A stretch of 41,497 nucleotides of DNA from Bacteroidia bacterium (lineage in GTDB: Bacteria; Bacteroidota; Bacteroidia; NS11-12g; UBA9320): positions 1 through 41,497 of the forward strand of contig JAOLBX010000015.1 of the NCBI GenBank assembly GCA_028339355.1, written 5' to 3'. Position numbers and translations under genes: made by a program. A model generated the notes under the pieces. It was not told the origin of the DNA. It did no database searches and saw only the letters and a program-made list of their open reading frames with translations. Below, in pieces: positions 8,134-17,247 of the stretch (positions are counted from its first letter, which is position 1; each line of letters begins with the position of its first letter).

Positions 8134-9588
8134 ATGATAAAACAACATTTAAGTCAAAAGCTTTTACAAAAGCTAAGTCCCCAGCAAATACAGTTTATAA
8201 AACTGTTGCAGCTTAATACACTCAATTTTGAGGAAAGGGTAGACGAAGAATTGTTGGAAAACCCAGCCTTGGAAAGTGGAAAAGACGAGGAGGAGGAAGT
8301 AGAGCAACGCTTTGATGAAGCCGATGATTTCAACTATGAAGCTACGAAGGAGGAGCTAGACATGTCTGACTATATGAATGACGATGATGGAGGAATTCAT
8401 CTAAGTGGTGAGTATCAAGGAGATGATGAGGAAAAAGAGTTTTTGCCGGCCGTTTATTATTCTTCGTTTAGAGAAAGGTTGCTAGAACAAGTGACTGGAG
8501 CACTGCGTACAGTGGAAGATGAACTCTTGGCAGATCAAATTATTGGGACTTTGGATGACGATGGATACCTTAGAAGACCATTATCGGCTATTAAAAATGA
8601 TTTACTCTTTACCCAAAATATTAAAACGACTGAGGAAGCTTTGGGTAAGATACTCGCATATATTCAAGAATTAGATCCTCCGGGAGTTGGAGCGAGAGAC
8701 CTTAAGGAGTGCCTTTTGCTTCAAATAAAAAGAAAACAGGACGTTGGAAATAATCCAGTCTATAAATTGGCTTACCAGATTATAGATGAAATAATGGAAG
8801 ATTTTTCTAAAAAGCATTACCAAAAGATTCTTAAAAAGTTCGATATTTCTGAAGACTATCTTAGAGAGACTTTAGAGTTTATAGGCAAACTGAATCCTAA
8901 ACCTGCTCAGTCTGGTGCAGAAGGAGCAGCAAATAAAGATTTCATTATTCCTGATTTTATTGTTAAAGAAAGTTATGGCTTACTCGAAGTAAGTCTAAAC
9001 TCTAAAAATGCTCCAGAGCTAAGAGTCAGTAGGAGTTACAATGAAACGATGAAAAGCTATGAAGCAAGTAAGGAGAAAACGAAAACCCAGAAAGAGGCAG
9101 TCCAGTATATCAAGCAAAAGTTAGATGGAGCTAAATGGTTTATTGATTCTGTAAAACAAAGACAAAATACATTGCTTACCACTATGCGGAAAATAGTGGA
9201 ATTGCAACATGCATTCTTTATATCCGGAGATGAAACTGATCTGCGTCCTATGATACTGAAAGATATTGCAGAGGAGATAGGAATGGATATCTCCACTATA
9301 TCTCGTGTAGCTAGCAGTAAGTATGTCGAGACAGATTTTGGTATATTTTTACTCAAAGATTTCTTTACTGAAGGTATTACAACAGACAGTGGTGAGGAAG
9401 TGAGTAATAGAGAAGTGAAAAACATCTTGCACAAGGCAATAGATGCTGAGAATAAGAAAAAACCTTTGACTGACGAAGCACTCAAACTTCTCCTGCAAGA
9501 AAAAGGGTACCAGATAGCAAGGAGAACAGTTGCTAAATATCGAGAGCAACTCGGCCTGCCTGTAGCTCGTCTTAGAAAAGAATTTTAA
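8134..9588 (+). CDS. rpoN: RNA polymerase sigma-54 factor
   Basis: 484-residue alternative sigma factor that needs AAA+ enhancer-binding proteins to open promoters. Region I is the Gln/Leu-rich N-terminus (SQKLLQKLSPQQIQFIKLLQL, residues about 6-26, then ELLENPALE). An acidic region II follows (EDEEEEVEQ to about residue 110), then the core-binding domain. The DNA-binding HTH carries DISTISRVASSKYVET, and the C-terminal RpoN box reads ARRTVAKYREQLGLP. Full length. No enhancer-binding protein or obvious -24/-12 promoter was recognised in the window. The next gene starts directly at the stop codon. Confidence 0.96.
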   Translation: MIKQHLSQKLLQKLSPQQIQFIKLLQLNTLNFEERVDEELLENPALESGKDEEEEVEQRFDEADDFNYEATKEELDMSDYMNDDDGGIHLSGEYQGDDEEKEFLPAVYYSSFRERLLEQVTGALRTVEDELLADQIIGTLDDDGYLRRPLSAIKNDLLFTQNIKTTEEALGKILAYIQELDPPGVGARDLKECLLLQIKRKQDVGNNPVYKLAYQIIDEIMEDFSKKHYQKILKKFDISEDYLRETLEFIGKLNPKPAQSGAEGAANKDFIIPDFIVKESYGLLEVSLNSKNAPELRVSRSYNETMKSYEASKEKTKTQKEAVQYIKQKLDGAKWFIDSVKQRQNTLLTTMRKIVELQHAFFISGDETDLRPMILKDIAEEIGMDISTISRVASSKYVETDFGIFLLKDFFTEGITTDSGEEVSNREVKNILHKAIDAENKKKPLTDEALKLLLQEKGYQIARRTVAKYREQLGLPVARLRKEF

Positions 9589-10170
9589 ATGAAAAATATC
9601 TTGCAAGGTGTGGCGGTACTTACACACCCCGTTTTTTTACCCATTTGGAGTCTACTGCTTTATTTTCCTTTGGTAGCCAAGTATGCCAATGAAAAAATGA
9701 TACTAGCAGCAATTTGGGTAGGCTTTGTCTATTTACTTCTCCCATATCTATACTTTAAAGTAATCCGTAAAATAAATTTAGCGGGACCGAATCTAGCTGA
9801 ACGTAGAAGTGTTTTTAAAGTTTATGCATTAGTCTCTGGGGGTTTTACTATCGTCAATGTGTTTTTGATACCGGAGTATATGAGCTTTTTTGTGGGTTTA
9901 CTTTTGCTAAACTTAATTTTACTTTTTCTCGCATTTGTAGAGTTGAAAGCAAGTTGGCACACTGCCGCATGGAGTTATCTGTCTTGTGCAGGACTTATGC
10001 TCTTGTACAATTTTAAGTTGGCAAATTTGCCGGTGGCAATTGTCATTTCGCTGGGAATACTTGTAGTTGTTTTTTTTATAAGATTTCACCAAAGAGCACA
10101 TTCTTACTTTGAACTTTTGATGGGTATAGCAGCAGGAGTGCTTGCGTCCATACCAATGTTATTCTTCTAA
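9589..10170 (+). CDS. Membrane protein, possibly a divergent PAP2-type phosphatase
   Basis: 193-residue protein with about six hydrophobic segments. Its ATG directly follows the rpoN TAA with no spacer, so it is translationally coupled to rpoN. The C-terminal half has a Lys/His patch (VELKASWHT) and RFHQRAHSYFELLMGIAAG, which faintly resemble the second and third motifs of PAP2 lipid phosphatases (S-x-H and R-x5-H-x3-D), but the third-motif Asp is replaced by Glu and the first motif is not clear. The function is therefore uncertain: inner-membrane lipid phosphatase-like at best. The pairing with rpoN may be conserved in relatives. Confidence 0.6.
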   Translation: MKNILQGVAVLTHPVFLPIWSLLLYFPLVAKYANEKMILAAIWVGFVYLLLPYLYFKVIRKINLAGPNLAERRSVFKVYALVSGGFTIVNVFLIPEYMSFFVGLLLLNLILLFLAFVELKASWHTAAWSYLSCAGLMLLYNFKLANLPVAIVISLGILVVVFFIRFHQRAHSYFELLMGIAAGVLASIPMLFF

Positions 10171-10184
10171 AACTACATATAATT

Positions 10185-10964
10185 ATGAAATTCAACACCT
10201 TACTTTACATCGCCGAAGACAGCGTCGTTAATATCTCGCTAAACCGTCCTGAAAGTTATAATGCTTTTACTGGGGAAATGAGATCTGAGTTACTTAGAGC
10301 ACTTGAAATAGTAGCTGAAGATAAGCAGTGTAGAGTCGTAGTGCTGACAGGAGAGGGTAAAGCATTTTGTTCTGGGCAAGATTTGAAGGACATAGAAGGT
10401 GAGAACGTAGATTTTAATGCGTTTCTGATGAATGGCTATAACCCAATAATAAAGGCTATGCGTTCCTTGGCAAAACCGATAATCTGTAAACTCAATGGAG
10501 TAGCTGCTGGAGCAGGTTGCTCTCTTGCATTAGCTTGTGATTTTGTCGTAGCCAGTGAACGAGCCAGTCTAATTGAGGTGTTCGTAGGAATTGGCCTGGT
10601 TTTAGATTCTGGTTCATCCTACTTCTTGCCAAGACTGGTTGGTAGCAATAAGGCCTTTGAACTGGCTACAATGGGAAATAAAGTGACTGCTGTCCAGGCA
10701 GTAGAATGGGGTATGATAAATAGAGCAGTACCAGCAGAAAACTTGGATGAAGAAGTTTCTAAAGTTGTTTCTTACTATGCTCAAGCTCCGACCCTCGCCG
10801 TTGGAATGATGAAAGAAATGTTAAACAGATCAATGGATAGTACGCTAGATGAAGTATTGGATTATGAAGCACATTTTCAAAGTATTGCTGGAGCATCAAT
10901 AGATTATAATGAAGGAGTTCAGGCCTTTGTAGAGAAAAGAAAACCAGTATTTAAAGGGTTGTAG
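10185..10964 (+). CDS. Enoyl-CoA hydratase/isomerase family protein, PaaG-like
   Basis: 259-residue crotonase-fold protein acting on a CoA thioester. LTGEGKAFCSGQDL and CKLNGVAAGAGCSLALACD hold the two oxyanion-hole NH donors. The second catalytic position reads IGLVLDSGSSYFLPRLVG: Asp in place of the hydratase Glu, which is the PaaG (ring-1,2-epoxyphenylacetyl-CoA isomerase) or isomerase pattern rather than a true hydratase. No other phenylacetate genes are near, so an isomerase role in fatty- or aromatic-acid breakdown is an inference. It starts 14 bases after the previous gene and may share the rpoN transcript. Confidence 0.82.
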   Translation: MKFNTLLYIAEDSVVNISLNRPESYNAFTGEMRSELLRALEIVAEDKQCRVVVLTGEGKAFCSGQDLKDIEGENVDFNAFLMNGYNPIIKAMRSLAKPIICKLNGVAAGAGCSLALACDFVVASERASLIEVFVGIGLVLDSGSSYFLPRLVGSNKAFELATMGNKVTAVQAVEWGMINRAVPAENLDEEVSKVVSYYAQAPTLAVGMMKEMLNRSMDSTLDEVLDYEAHFQSIAGASIDYNEGVQAFVEKRKPVFKGL

Positions 10965-11270
10965 CTCTTATTAGTGATAATGGTTCCCTGAATTTTACCT
11001 CAATTAATATTATTACTCTCAGTGTCCATAATTATTAACGATTATAGGGAGTGGAAAATTCAATAATCTTTTCTTAGAAACATTTGTATACTTTAAATAC
11101 GAGGGGTTTTCGGATATATTTTCTTGTTTTCTGTTCTGATTAATGTTCATTTTTTTAACAACGTCCTTGTTATCCACAACAAACCTTGTAAAATAAGGCA
11201 GATTAGATAATATTTTTTATTCTAATAAGAACCTAACGCATGAATCTAACTAGCTTAAAAAGGAAATGTC

Positions 11271-11423
11271 TTGAGATACCAGAAACATCTGACAAAGCAT
11301 TATTTCGAAAACACCAAAATTTTGCTTAAATCACATAATTATAATTATGTATGGACTAAGATAGTGGTGACGAGAGAAGAAGCCTCTAAGGAAATAGAAA
11401 GGTTGAAAGCTAAGAATATATAG
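11271..11423 (+). CDS. Possible small hypothetical protein (50 residues)
   Basis: Short frame opening at TTG, with an AAAGGAA stretch 6 to 7 bases upstream. The product is basic and hydrophilic, starts MRYQKHLTKHYFENTK and ends in a likely helix, TREEASKEIERLKAKNI. Composition and codon use look like the surrounding genes, and a hairpin and then an intrinsic terminator follow, which favour a transcribed unit. I do not recognise a family. It could equally be the tail of a decayed gene. Confidence 0.3.
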   Translation: MRYQKHLTKHYFENTKILLKSHNYNYVWTKIVVTREEASKEIERLKAKNI

Positions 11424-11479
11424 TTGGAAATCCTTGGCTCTGGAGAGAGCACAAATAAGCAGATACAGAAAAGAAATCA

Positions 11480-11521
11480 AAGGGCGGATGTTTCTATATA
11501 GAGGCATTCGCCCTTCTTTTT
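11480..11521 (+). terminator. Intrinsic terminator before aconitase
   Basis: Stem AAGGGCGGATG (11480-11490) pairs with CATTCGCCCTT (11505-11515) with one G-U pair, a 14-base loop, then CTTTTT (11516-11521). Read on the plus strand it would end a transcript coming from the gap or from the rpoN unit. Confidence 0.7.
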
Positions 11522-11581
11522 AACGGCATAGAGTACCGCTTTTGACTCTTCCTTTTTATTGTTCAATAGGAGATAATAGAT

Positions 11582-11589
11582 TACCTTTG
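11582..11589 (+). promoter_or_regulatory. -7 box TACCTTTG of aconitase
   Basis: Exact TAnnTTTG, eight bases before the ATG at 11598. Leader of at most a few bases. Confidence 0.55.
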
Positions 11590-11597
11590 CCAACCTT

Positions 11598-13874
11598 ATG
11601 GCACAGACAGTATTCGACTTAGATTTAATCAAAAAAACATACCAAAACCTTGAAGGTAAGGTGAAAGCTGCAAGAGAAGTAACAGGTAAGCCTCTTACTT
11701 TAGCAGAAAAAATATTGTATTCACACCTTTGGGATGGTAATGCGAACACTGCATTTCAAAGAGGAAAGGACTATGTAGACTTTGCCCCTGACAGAATTGC
11801 ATGTCAAGATGCCACTGCTCAAATGGCTCTTCTGCAATTTATGCAAGCCGGTAAGCCTAAAGTAGCTGTGCCTACCACAGTGCATTGTGATCATTTGATC
11901 CAAGCAAAGATGGGTGCAGATGAAGATTTACAAAATGCAATTAATACAAGTAATGAGGTTTTTAATTTCTTAGAGTCTGTTTCAGACAAATATGGAATCG
12001 GTTTTTGGAAACCAGGAGCTGGGATTATACACCAAGTAGTATTAGAAAACTATGCGTTCCCAGGTGGAATGATGATAGGCACAGATTCTCACACAGTGAA
12101 TGCAGGTGGACTAGGAATGGTAGCGATAGGAGTAGGTGGAGCTGATGCTGTAGATGTGATGGCAGGTATGGCTTGGGAGCTTAAGTTCCCAAAACTAATC
12201 GGTGTTAAGTTGACAGGAAAACTAAGTGGATGGTCAGCACCTAAAGATGTTATACTGAAAGTTGCCGGAATACTTACGGCCAAAGGTGGTACAGGTGCAA
12301 TTGTAGAATATTTTGGTGAAGGAGCTAAGTCTATGTCTTGTACTGGTAAAGGTACTATTTGTAACATGGGTGCGGAGATAGGAGCTACTACATCTACCTT
12401 TGGGTATGATGAGAGTATGGAAAGATATCTCAATGCTACCGGTAGAGCTCAAGTGGCAGCACTCGCCAATGAAGTAAAAGAACATCTTACAGGTGATGAC
12501 GAAGTTTATGCTAATCCAGAGCAATACTTTGATCAAGTAATAGAAATAAATTTAAGTGAGCTTAAGCCGCTTATAAATGGTCCGTTCACTCCAGATTTGG
12601 ATACTAAAGTAGGTGAAATGACTGAGAGAGCTACCTCTAACCGGTGGCCACTAGATGTGGAATGGGGACTTATTGGCTCATGCACTAATTCATCGTACGA
12701 AGATTTGAGTAGAGCTGCTTCTGTTGCTAAGCAGGCAGTTGATAAAGGGATTAAAATGAAATCTCAACTGGGTATAAATCCGGGTTCTGAGACTGTTAGG
12801 TATACTGCAGAGAGAGATGGTTTGTTAGGCGTTTTCGAAGATTTGGATGCTACCATTTTTACAAATGCATGTGGTCCGTGTATCGGCCAATGGGCGAGGT
12901 ATAAAGACCCGAAAAATGCACCTAAGAATAGTATTATTCACTCATTCAATAGAAATTTTTCAAAGCGTGCAGACGGTAATCCAAATACACATGCATTCGT
13001 AGCTTCTCCAGAGATAGTAGCTGCGATAGCTATATCTGGCAGATTGGACTTCAACCCTGCTATCGACACATTGACAAATGTAAATGGTGAAGAAGTAATG
13101 CTTGTTGAACCTACAGGTTTCGAATTGCCTCCAAAAGGATTTGATGTAGAAGATAACGGATACCTTGCACCATCAGAAGATGGCAGTGGAGTGGAGGTTA
13201 AAGTGAGCCCTGAGTCTAAAAGATTACAATTGCTAACTCCTTTTACTCCTAATGTTGATGGTAATTTAATGGGTCTTAAGCTGCTTATAAAAGCAAAGGG
13301 AAAATGTACAACAGACCATATTTCTATGGCTGGACCTTGGTTGACCTACAGAGGACATTTAGATAATATCTCAAACAACTGTCTGATAGGTGCGATTAAT
13401 GCATTTAGTGATAAAACAGATACCATCAGAAACCCATACACTGAACAATATGATAGAGTGCCTAAAGTAGCTCGTGCTATCAAAGCATCCGGAGATATAT
13501 CGATAGTGTTTGGTGAAGAAAATTACGGAGAAGGTAGTAGTCGTGAGCACGCTGCTATGGAGCCTCGTCACTTAGGTGTAATGGCAGTAGTGGTTAAATC
13601 TTTTGCCCGTATCCATGAGACTAATCTTAAGAAACAAGGTATGCTTGGACTTACATTTGCTGATCCGGCTGATTATGACAAGATTCAAGAAAAAGACACG
13701 TTTGATATATTGGGCTTAGATAATTTTTCTGCTGGCACTCCACTTACTATTGTGGCTCATCATGCAGACGGTTCTAGTGATAGCATCACAGTTAATCATA
13801 CTTATAATGATGCTCAGATAGCATGGTATAAAGCAGGAAGTGCTCTTAACTTGATTAAACAACAAAACGGATAA
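11598..13874 (+). CDS. acn: Aconitate hydratase, mitochondrial type
   Basis: 758-residue TCA-cycle enzyme interconverting citrate and isocitrate through a 4Fe-4S cluster. Cluster ligands are Cys362 (GSCTNSS), Cys425 and Cys428 ([10 protein letters not shown]). Substrate- and catalysis-related segments [21 protein letters not shown] and [15 protein letters not shown] (swivel-domain active-site Ser) are present. Length and sequence match the roughly 750-residue mitochondrial-like clade found across Bacteroidota, not the longer AcnA or the domain-permuted AcnB. It has its own promoter and is bounded upstream by a terminator. Confidence 0.95.
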   Translation: MAQTVFDLDLIKKTYQNLEGKVKAAREVTGKPLTLAEKILYSHLWDGNANTAFQRGKDYVDFAPDRIACQDATAQMALLQFMQAGKPKVAVPTTVHCDHLIQAKMGADEDLQNAINTSNEVFNFLESVSDKYGIGFWKPGAGIIHQVVLENYAFPGGMMIGTDSHTVNAGGLGMVAIGVGGADAVDVMAGMAWELKFPKLIGVKLTGKLSGWSAPKDVILKVAGILTAKGGTGAIVEYFGEGAKSMSCTGKGTICNMGAEIGATTSTFGYDESMERYLNATGRAQVAALANEVKEHLTGDDEVYANPEQYFDQVIEINLSELKPLINGPFTPDLDTKVGEMTERATSNRWPLDVEWGLIGSCTNSSYEDLSRAASVAKQAVDKGIKMKSQLGINPGSETVRYTAERDGLLGVFEDLDATIFTNACGPCIGQWARYKDPKNAPKNSIIHSFNRNFSKRADGNPNTHAFVASPEIVAAIAISGRLDFNPAIDTLTNVNGEEVMLVEPTGFELPPKGFDVEDNGYLAPSEDGSGVEVKVSPESKRLQLLTPFTPNVDGNLMGLKLLIKAKGKCTTDHISMAGPWLTYRGHLDNISNNCLIGAINAFSDKTDTIRNPYTEQYDRVPKVARAIKASGDISIVFGEENYGEGSSREHAAMEPRHLGVMAVVVKSFARIHETNLKKQGMLGLTFADPADYDKIQEKDTFDILGLDNFSAGTPLTIVAHHADGSSDSITVNHTYNDAQIAWYKAGSALNLIKQQNG

Positions 13875-13899
13875 CAAACCGTTAATTAAATAATAAATT

Positions 13900-13907
13900 T
13901 AAATTTG
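13900..13907 (+). promoter_or_regulatory. -7 box TAAATTTG before the coiled-coil gene
   Basis: Exact TAnnTTTG, 45 bases before the ATG at 13953, just after the aconitase stop. It may drive the unit from 13953 to pth. Confidence 0.4.
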
Positions 13908-13952
13908 TATTCTTGGGTGACCTGGAATATACCCCATAATTAATAGTGTAAT

Positions 13953-14876
13953 ATGAGTACAGGAACGAAAGATAAGAGAAGTAAGAGGTTATTATTTATT
14001 ATGATATTTGGTCTATTGTTATTAAACATAGGGCTTATTTATCAATTAGTGACCAAGAATAGTGAGCTTAAAACTACTAAAACTGAGCTAGTAGATACGG
14101 AAACGGAATTGGAAGATTTAAAAGAAGTAGAGGAGGAACTGAGAATAAACCTCAAAACTAAAATTGGACAAAATGCTCAATTGGATAGTATAATCGATGT
14201 TAGAAACAGAGAGCTTCAGACTAAAGTCACTAAAATTAGAAAAATGCTAAGTTCTGGTAATTTGACAAGAGCAGAATTAGATAAAGCGAAAGGAGAAATT
14301 TCTGGTTTGAAAAACCAAGTCGCCGAGCTCACTTTAGAGATAGAGGAGCTTTCCAAAGAAAATCAGTATCTAAAAGATGAAAATTACGTAATACAGAAAC
14401 AAGTAGAGTCTGAGAAAGAAAAGGTGGCAGAAATGGTTTTGGTCAATACAGAACTAACTAAACAAGTTGCGGTAGGATCTCGTATTTTTCTGAAAGGTCT
14501 AGATGTTAAACCTATGAGAGACGCTGTTTTTGGTGATTTTAAAACAACCGATAGATTGAGCAAACTTGACAAGATAGATATAGACTACACATTAGCCAAT
14601 AACGACATTGCCAAGAAGGGTGAAAAAATGCTTTACTTCCAAGTTGTAACACCTAGTAAAAGTACTCTGCACAATAAGAATTCAAGGTCAGGGACATTTA
14701 ATTTTGACGGAGGAGAAAGATTATATACCGTAAAGAAAGTGGTTAACTTCCAAAACAGCAATGAGAAAGGTTCTTTTTCAATACCGAAAACAGAAGGAAT
14801 GACTGCTGGTAAGTACGTTGTAAACGTATTTAGTGACGATCACAAAATGGGTAGTTCTGAATTCACCCTCAGATAA
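13953..14876 (+). CDS. Membrane-anchored coiled-coil protein of unknown function
   Basis: 307 residues. A basic N-terminus (KDKRSKR) precedes one membrane segment (about residues 12-32), then a long charged heptad-rich coiled coil (about 35-180, rich in Lys, Glu and Leu) and a globular C-terminal domain of about 120 residues ending in SSEFTLR, probably a beta-sandwich. Topology suggests a short cytoplasmic tail with the coil and domain in the periplasm. It begins the run rbfA, LolC/E-type permease, pth with a 3-base gap to rbfA. I do not recognise a named family; a cell-envelope or trafficking role is a guess from context. Confidence 0.7.
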   Translation: MSTGTKDKRSKRLLFIMIFGLLLLNIGLIYQLVTKNSELKTTKTELVDTETELEDLKEVEEELRINLKTKIGQNAQLDSIIDVRNRELQTKVTKIRKMLSSGNLTRAELDKAKGEISGLKNQVAELTLEIEELSKENQYLKDENYVIQKQVESEKEKVAEMVLVNTELTKQVAVGSRIFLKGLDVKPMRDAVFGDFKTTDRLSKLDKIDIDYTLANNDIAKKGEKMLYFQVVTPSKSTLHNKNSRSGTFNFDGGERLYTVKKVVNFQNSNEKGSFSIPKTEGMTAGKYVVNVFSDDHKMGSSEFTLR

Positions 14877-14879
14877 AAA

Positions 14880-15218
14880 ATGAGTTTAAGAACTGAGAAA
14901 ATATCGCGTGCTATACAACGAGATTTAGCACCGCTATTATCTCGATATTGTACATCCATACTTCCAGGAGAGCTAGTTACGGTTATAGAGGTAAGGGCTA
15001 CTGCGGATCTTGGTCTAGCTAAGGTCTATGTTAGCGTTTTAGGGTCGAAGGATAGAGAGAAAAGTCTTCAAATAATTGAATCTAAAAACAAAGAAATACG
15101 TCAAGAGCTAGCAAGAGTTATCGGTAAAAGAATTAGGAAAATTCCTGAGTTAAATTTTTATCTAGATAATACAATGGATCACGCTGAGCGTATCAACAAT
15201 CTATTAGATAATCTATAG
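14880..15218 (+). CDS. rbfA: Ribosome-binding factor A
   Basis: 112-residue small KH-like protein that helps 30S maturation, binding near the 5' helix of 16S rRNA, important at low temperature. Starts SLRTEKISRAIQRDLAPLL; the central VIEVRATADLGLAKVYVSVLG is the conserved beta-strand region, and the C-terminal half has IRKIPELNFYLDNTMDHAERI. Full length for Bacteroidota. Three bases after the coiled-coil gene and 10 bases before the permease gene, so part of one operon. Confidence 0.92.
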   Translation: MSLRTEKISRAIQRDLAPLLSRYCTSILPGELVTVIEVRATADLGLAKVYVSVLGSKDREKSLQIIESKNKEIRQELARVIGKRIRKIPELNFYLDNTMDHAERINNLLDNL

Positions 15219-15228
15219 GCGGAGAGAA

Positions 15229-16443
15229 GTGAGATTTCCTCTTTTTATAGCATATCGTTACCTATTTTCTAAAAAGAAAGTTAATGCTATAAACATCATC
15301 ACAGGCATTGCCATGCTTGGATTTGGCGTTGGGGCGTTTGCTATGATAGTTGTGCTATCTACTTTTAATGGTTTTGAGAACCTAGTAGAAGGCATGATTA
15401 ACAATTATGATCCTGAAATTAGAATCACTGCCAAAGCCAAAAAAACTTTCGTATATACTTCGGAATTGGAGTCGAAGATATCAGTAATAGAGGGTGTCAT
15501 TAGAGTTTCTGAAGTGCTTGAAGAAAAGGTCGTAGTAAAATATGACGAGCACCAAGAAATAGGTAAGATTAAAGGGGTAAGCGAAAACTACAATACTGGT
15601 AAATTTGACTCGTTAATAGTAATCGGAAATTTTAACTTAGGAGATTCTTCGAGATATTTCGGAGTATTTGGAGGAGGTTTGTCCGGTAAGCTGAATTTAT
15701 TTCCAGGCACTACAGAGCCAGTTACTGTTTTTGTGCCAAGAAGGGACGTAAAATATAATTCGCTTAATCCTATGGCGTCTCTAAGCACTCAGTACCTAAG
15801 GGCAAGTGGGATATTCTTGGTAAAAGAAGAAGTAGACGATGAAGTTTTTATTACCTCGTTGGAGTTTGCTCAGAAGTTACTTAGTTATCCTGGTCAGATT
15901 ACCGCTTTAGAGCTCGGTTTGCAATCTGAGATGAATATAGATGATGCTAGAGAAAAGCTAAAGGAAGTATTGGGTGCAGATTACGAAGTGAAGACTAGAA
16001 AGGAACTCAACGAACTTATTTATAAAATATTTAGTAGTGAGAAATGGTTCACTTTTGCCATTTTGGCTTTGGTCCTATTTATCTCTTCTTTCAATATTTT
16101 TGGGTCGCTCATTATGCTTGTTTTGGATAAGAAAAAAGACATAGGAATTCTCAAAAGTATGGGAACAGAAGATGGTATAATCCGCAAGGTCTTCTTGTGG
16201 CAAGGAAGTTATATAGCTATAGTAGGAGGAGGAATAGGAATCGTTTTAGCTTGCATCCTAGTATTGTCACAGGAGCATTTTGGCTGGCTTACTATAGAAA
16301 ATGCTATAGTGGATGAATATCCAGTGGAGTTATTGCTGAGAGATGTACTTCTTACTTTCAGTACGGTGTCTATTTTGGGATATCTCATCTCACTATATCC
16401 GGCGAGTAGAGCTGCTAAAACAGAAATATCTAAGATAAATTAA
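15229..16443 (+). CDS. LolC/LolE-type ABC transporter permease (FtsX/MacB fold)
   Basis: 404-residue permease. The N-terminal segment MRFPLFIAYRYLFSKKK and the following NAINIITGIAMLGFGVGAFAM form the coupling helix and first membrane span. A periplasmic MacB-PCD-like domain (about 45-260) is followed by three spans (about 273-395), the FtsX-type layout, ending ASRAAKTEISKIN. In Bacteroidota this single permease is the usual candidate for lipoprotein release (LolC/E), working with a LolD ATPase not found here. Start is GTG. Its TAA shares one base with the pth ATG. Confidence 0.85.
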   Translation: MRFPLFIAYRYLFSKKKVNAINIITGIAMLGFGVGAFAMIVVLSTFNGFENLVEGMINNYDPEIRITAKAKKTFVYTSELESKISVIEGVIRVSEVLEEKVVVKYDEHQEIGKIKGVSENYNTGKFDSLIVIGNFNLGDSSRYFGVFGGGLSGKLNLFPGTTEPVTVFVPRRDVKYNSLNPMASLSTQYLRASGIFLVKEEVDDEVFITSLEFAQKLLSYPGQITALELGLQSEMNIDDAREKLKEVLGADYEVKTRKELNELIYKIFSSEKWFTFAILALVLFISSFNIFGSLIMLVLDKKKDIGILKSMGTEDGIIRKVFLWQGSYIAIVGGGIGIVLACILVLSQEHFGWLTIENAIVDEYPVELLLRDVLLTFSTVSILGYLISLYPASRAAKTEISKIN

Positions 16444-17051
16444 TGTGGAATTGGATAGCATCATTATTTAAGAATAAAGAACAGGACCCGATGAGATTTT
16501 TGATAGTAGGATTAGGAAATATAGGTGCAGAGTATGTAAACACTCGTCACAATATAGGTTTTGAGGTATTGGACCAATGGGTAAAACAGCACGATGCTGA
16601 GTGGGAGACCGGTAGGCTAGCGAATATAGCTAAGTTCAAATTTAGAGGTAAACAAATAGTGTGCATAAAGCCTGCGACTTACATGAATCTAAGTGGTAAG
16701 GCCGTAAAGCATTGGATGAGTGTAGAGCGAATACTACCGAAGAATTTGCTGATAGTCACTGATGACATATCCATAGACGTAGGGAAACTTCGTATACGTG
16801 GAAAAGGGAGTGCTGGAGGTCATAATGGACTAAAAGACATACAAGCACAGCTCGGAACAGATAAGTACGATAGAATCCGCTTTGGAGCGGGAAATGACTA
16901 TCCTAAGGGAAGGCAAGTTGAATTTGTTTTAGGTCAATGGGGTAAGAATGAAGAGATAGATATTGCCCTTCAAAAGGATCGAGCTTGCAATGCCATTGAA
17001 TCTTGGATTATCAAAGGACTTAATGGTGCTATGAATGAGTTTAGTGGGTAA
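16443..17051 (+). CDS. pth: Peptidyl-tRNA hydrolase
   Basis: 202-residue esterase that recycles peptidyl-tRNA released from stalled ribosomes. Catalytic His is in NTRHNIGF; tRNA- and substrate-binding Asn residues in ATYMNLSG and GGHNGLKD; the essential Asp is in TDDIS. The first 15 residues (MWNWIASLFKNKEQD) are an extension ahead of MRFLIVGLGNIG; an internal ATG at 16491 would give the standard-length enzyme. The 1-base overlap with the permease stop favours the upstream ATG, but both may be used. Last gene of the unit; a hairpin follows. Confidence 0.93.
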   Translation: MWNWIASLFKNKEQDPMRFLIVGLGNIGAEYVNTRHNIGFEVLDQWVKQHDAEWETGRLANIAKFKFRGKQIVCIKPATYMNLSGKAVKHWMSVERILPKNLLIVTDDISIDVGKLRIRGKGSAGGHNGLKDIQAQLGTDKYDRIRFGAGNDYPKGRQVEFVLGQWGKNEEIDIALQKDRACNAIESWIIKGLNGAMNEFSG

Positions 17052-17080
17052 GCTTAAAGCTTTACGGTATAAGTTAAGCA

Positions 17081-17113
17081 GGCTCTATTGTAGAGCCTAA
17101 GATAGAGTTTTTT
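17081..17113 (+). terminator. Terminator after pth, with two competing hairpins
   Basis: CTCTAT (17083-17088) pairs with ATAGAG (17102-17107), directly followed by TTTTTT (17108-17113). The same left arm can instead form GGCTCTA/TAGAGCC (17081-17087 with 17091-17097), a tighter stem without a T-run next to it. The two structures exclude each other. Confidence 0.5.
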
Positions 17114-17247
17114 CATAATCAATTGACCGTGTCTTTGATTGCTGATTAAATATCAAAAAGTATTCCCAATATCAGAGAACGTAACTACAGCCGTGTTTTC
17201 TAGTGTCAAACCTGACCAACTGTTCTATTAAAATGTATAACGGTGTA

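Larger units (their letters stand above)
10965..11597. other. Intergenic region, 633 bases, largely non-coding
   Basis: Long AT-rich gap before aconitase. It holds a possible 50-codon ORF (11271-11423) with a bulged hairpin just after its stop (11434-11454), an intrinsic terminator (11480-11521) and the aconitase -7 box (11582-11589). A perfect TTATCCACA nonamer (DnaA-box-like) occurs at 11170-11178, but alone. The first 300 bases hold nothing else that I can recognise. Confidence 0.5.

Noticed and set aside
11170-11178. Perfect DnaA-box-like TTATCCACA in the 633-base gap (another at 29033-29041)
   Set aside because: Single copies, the second inside coding sequence; an origin would show several clustered boxes and an AT-rich unwinding element. 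A chance match is plausible in 41 kb of AT-rich DNA.
12089-12433. 114-codon minus-strand ORF inside aconitase
   Set aside because: Antisense shadow of conserved aconitase sequence, with no own promoter or recognisable domain.
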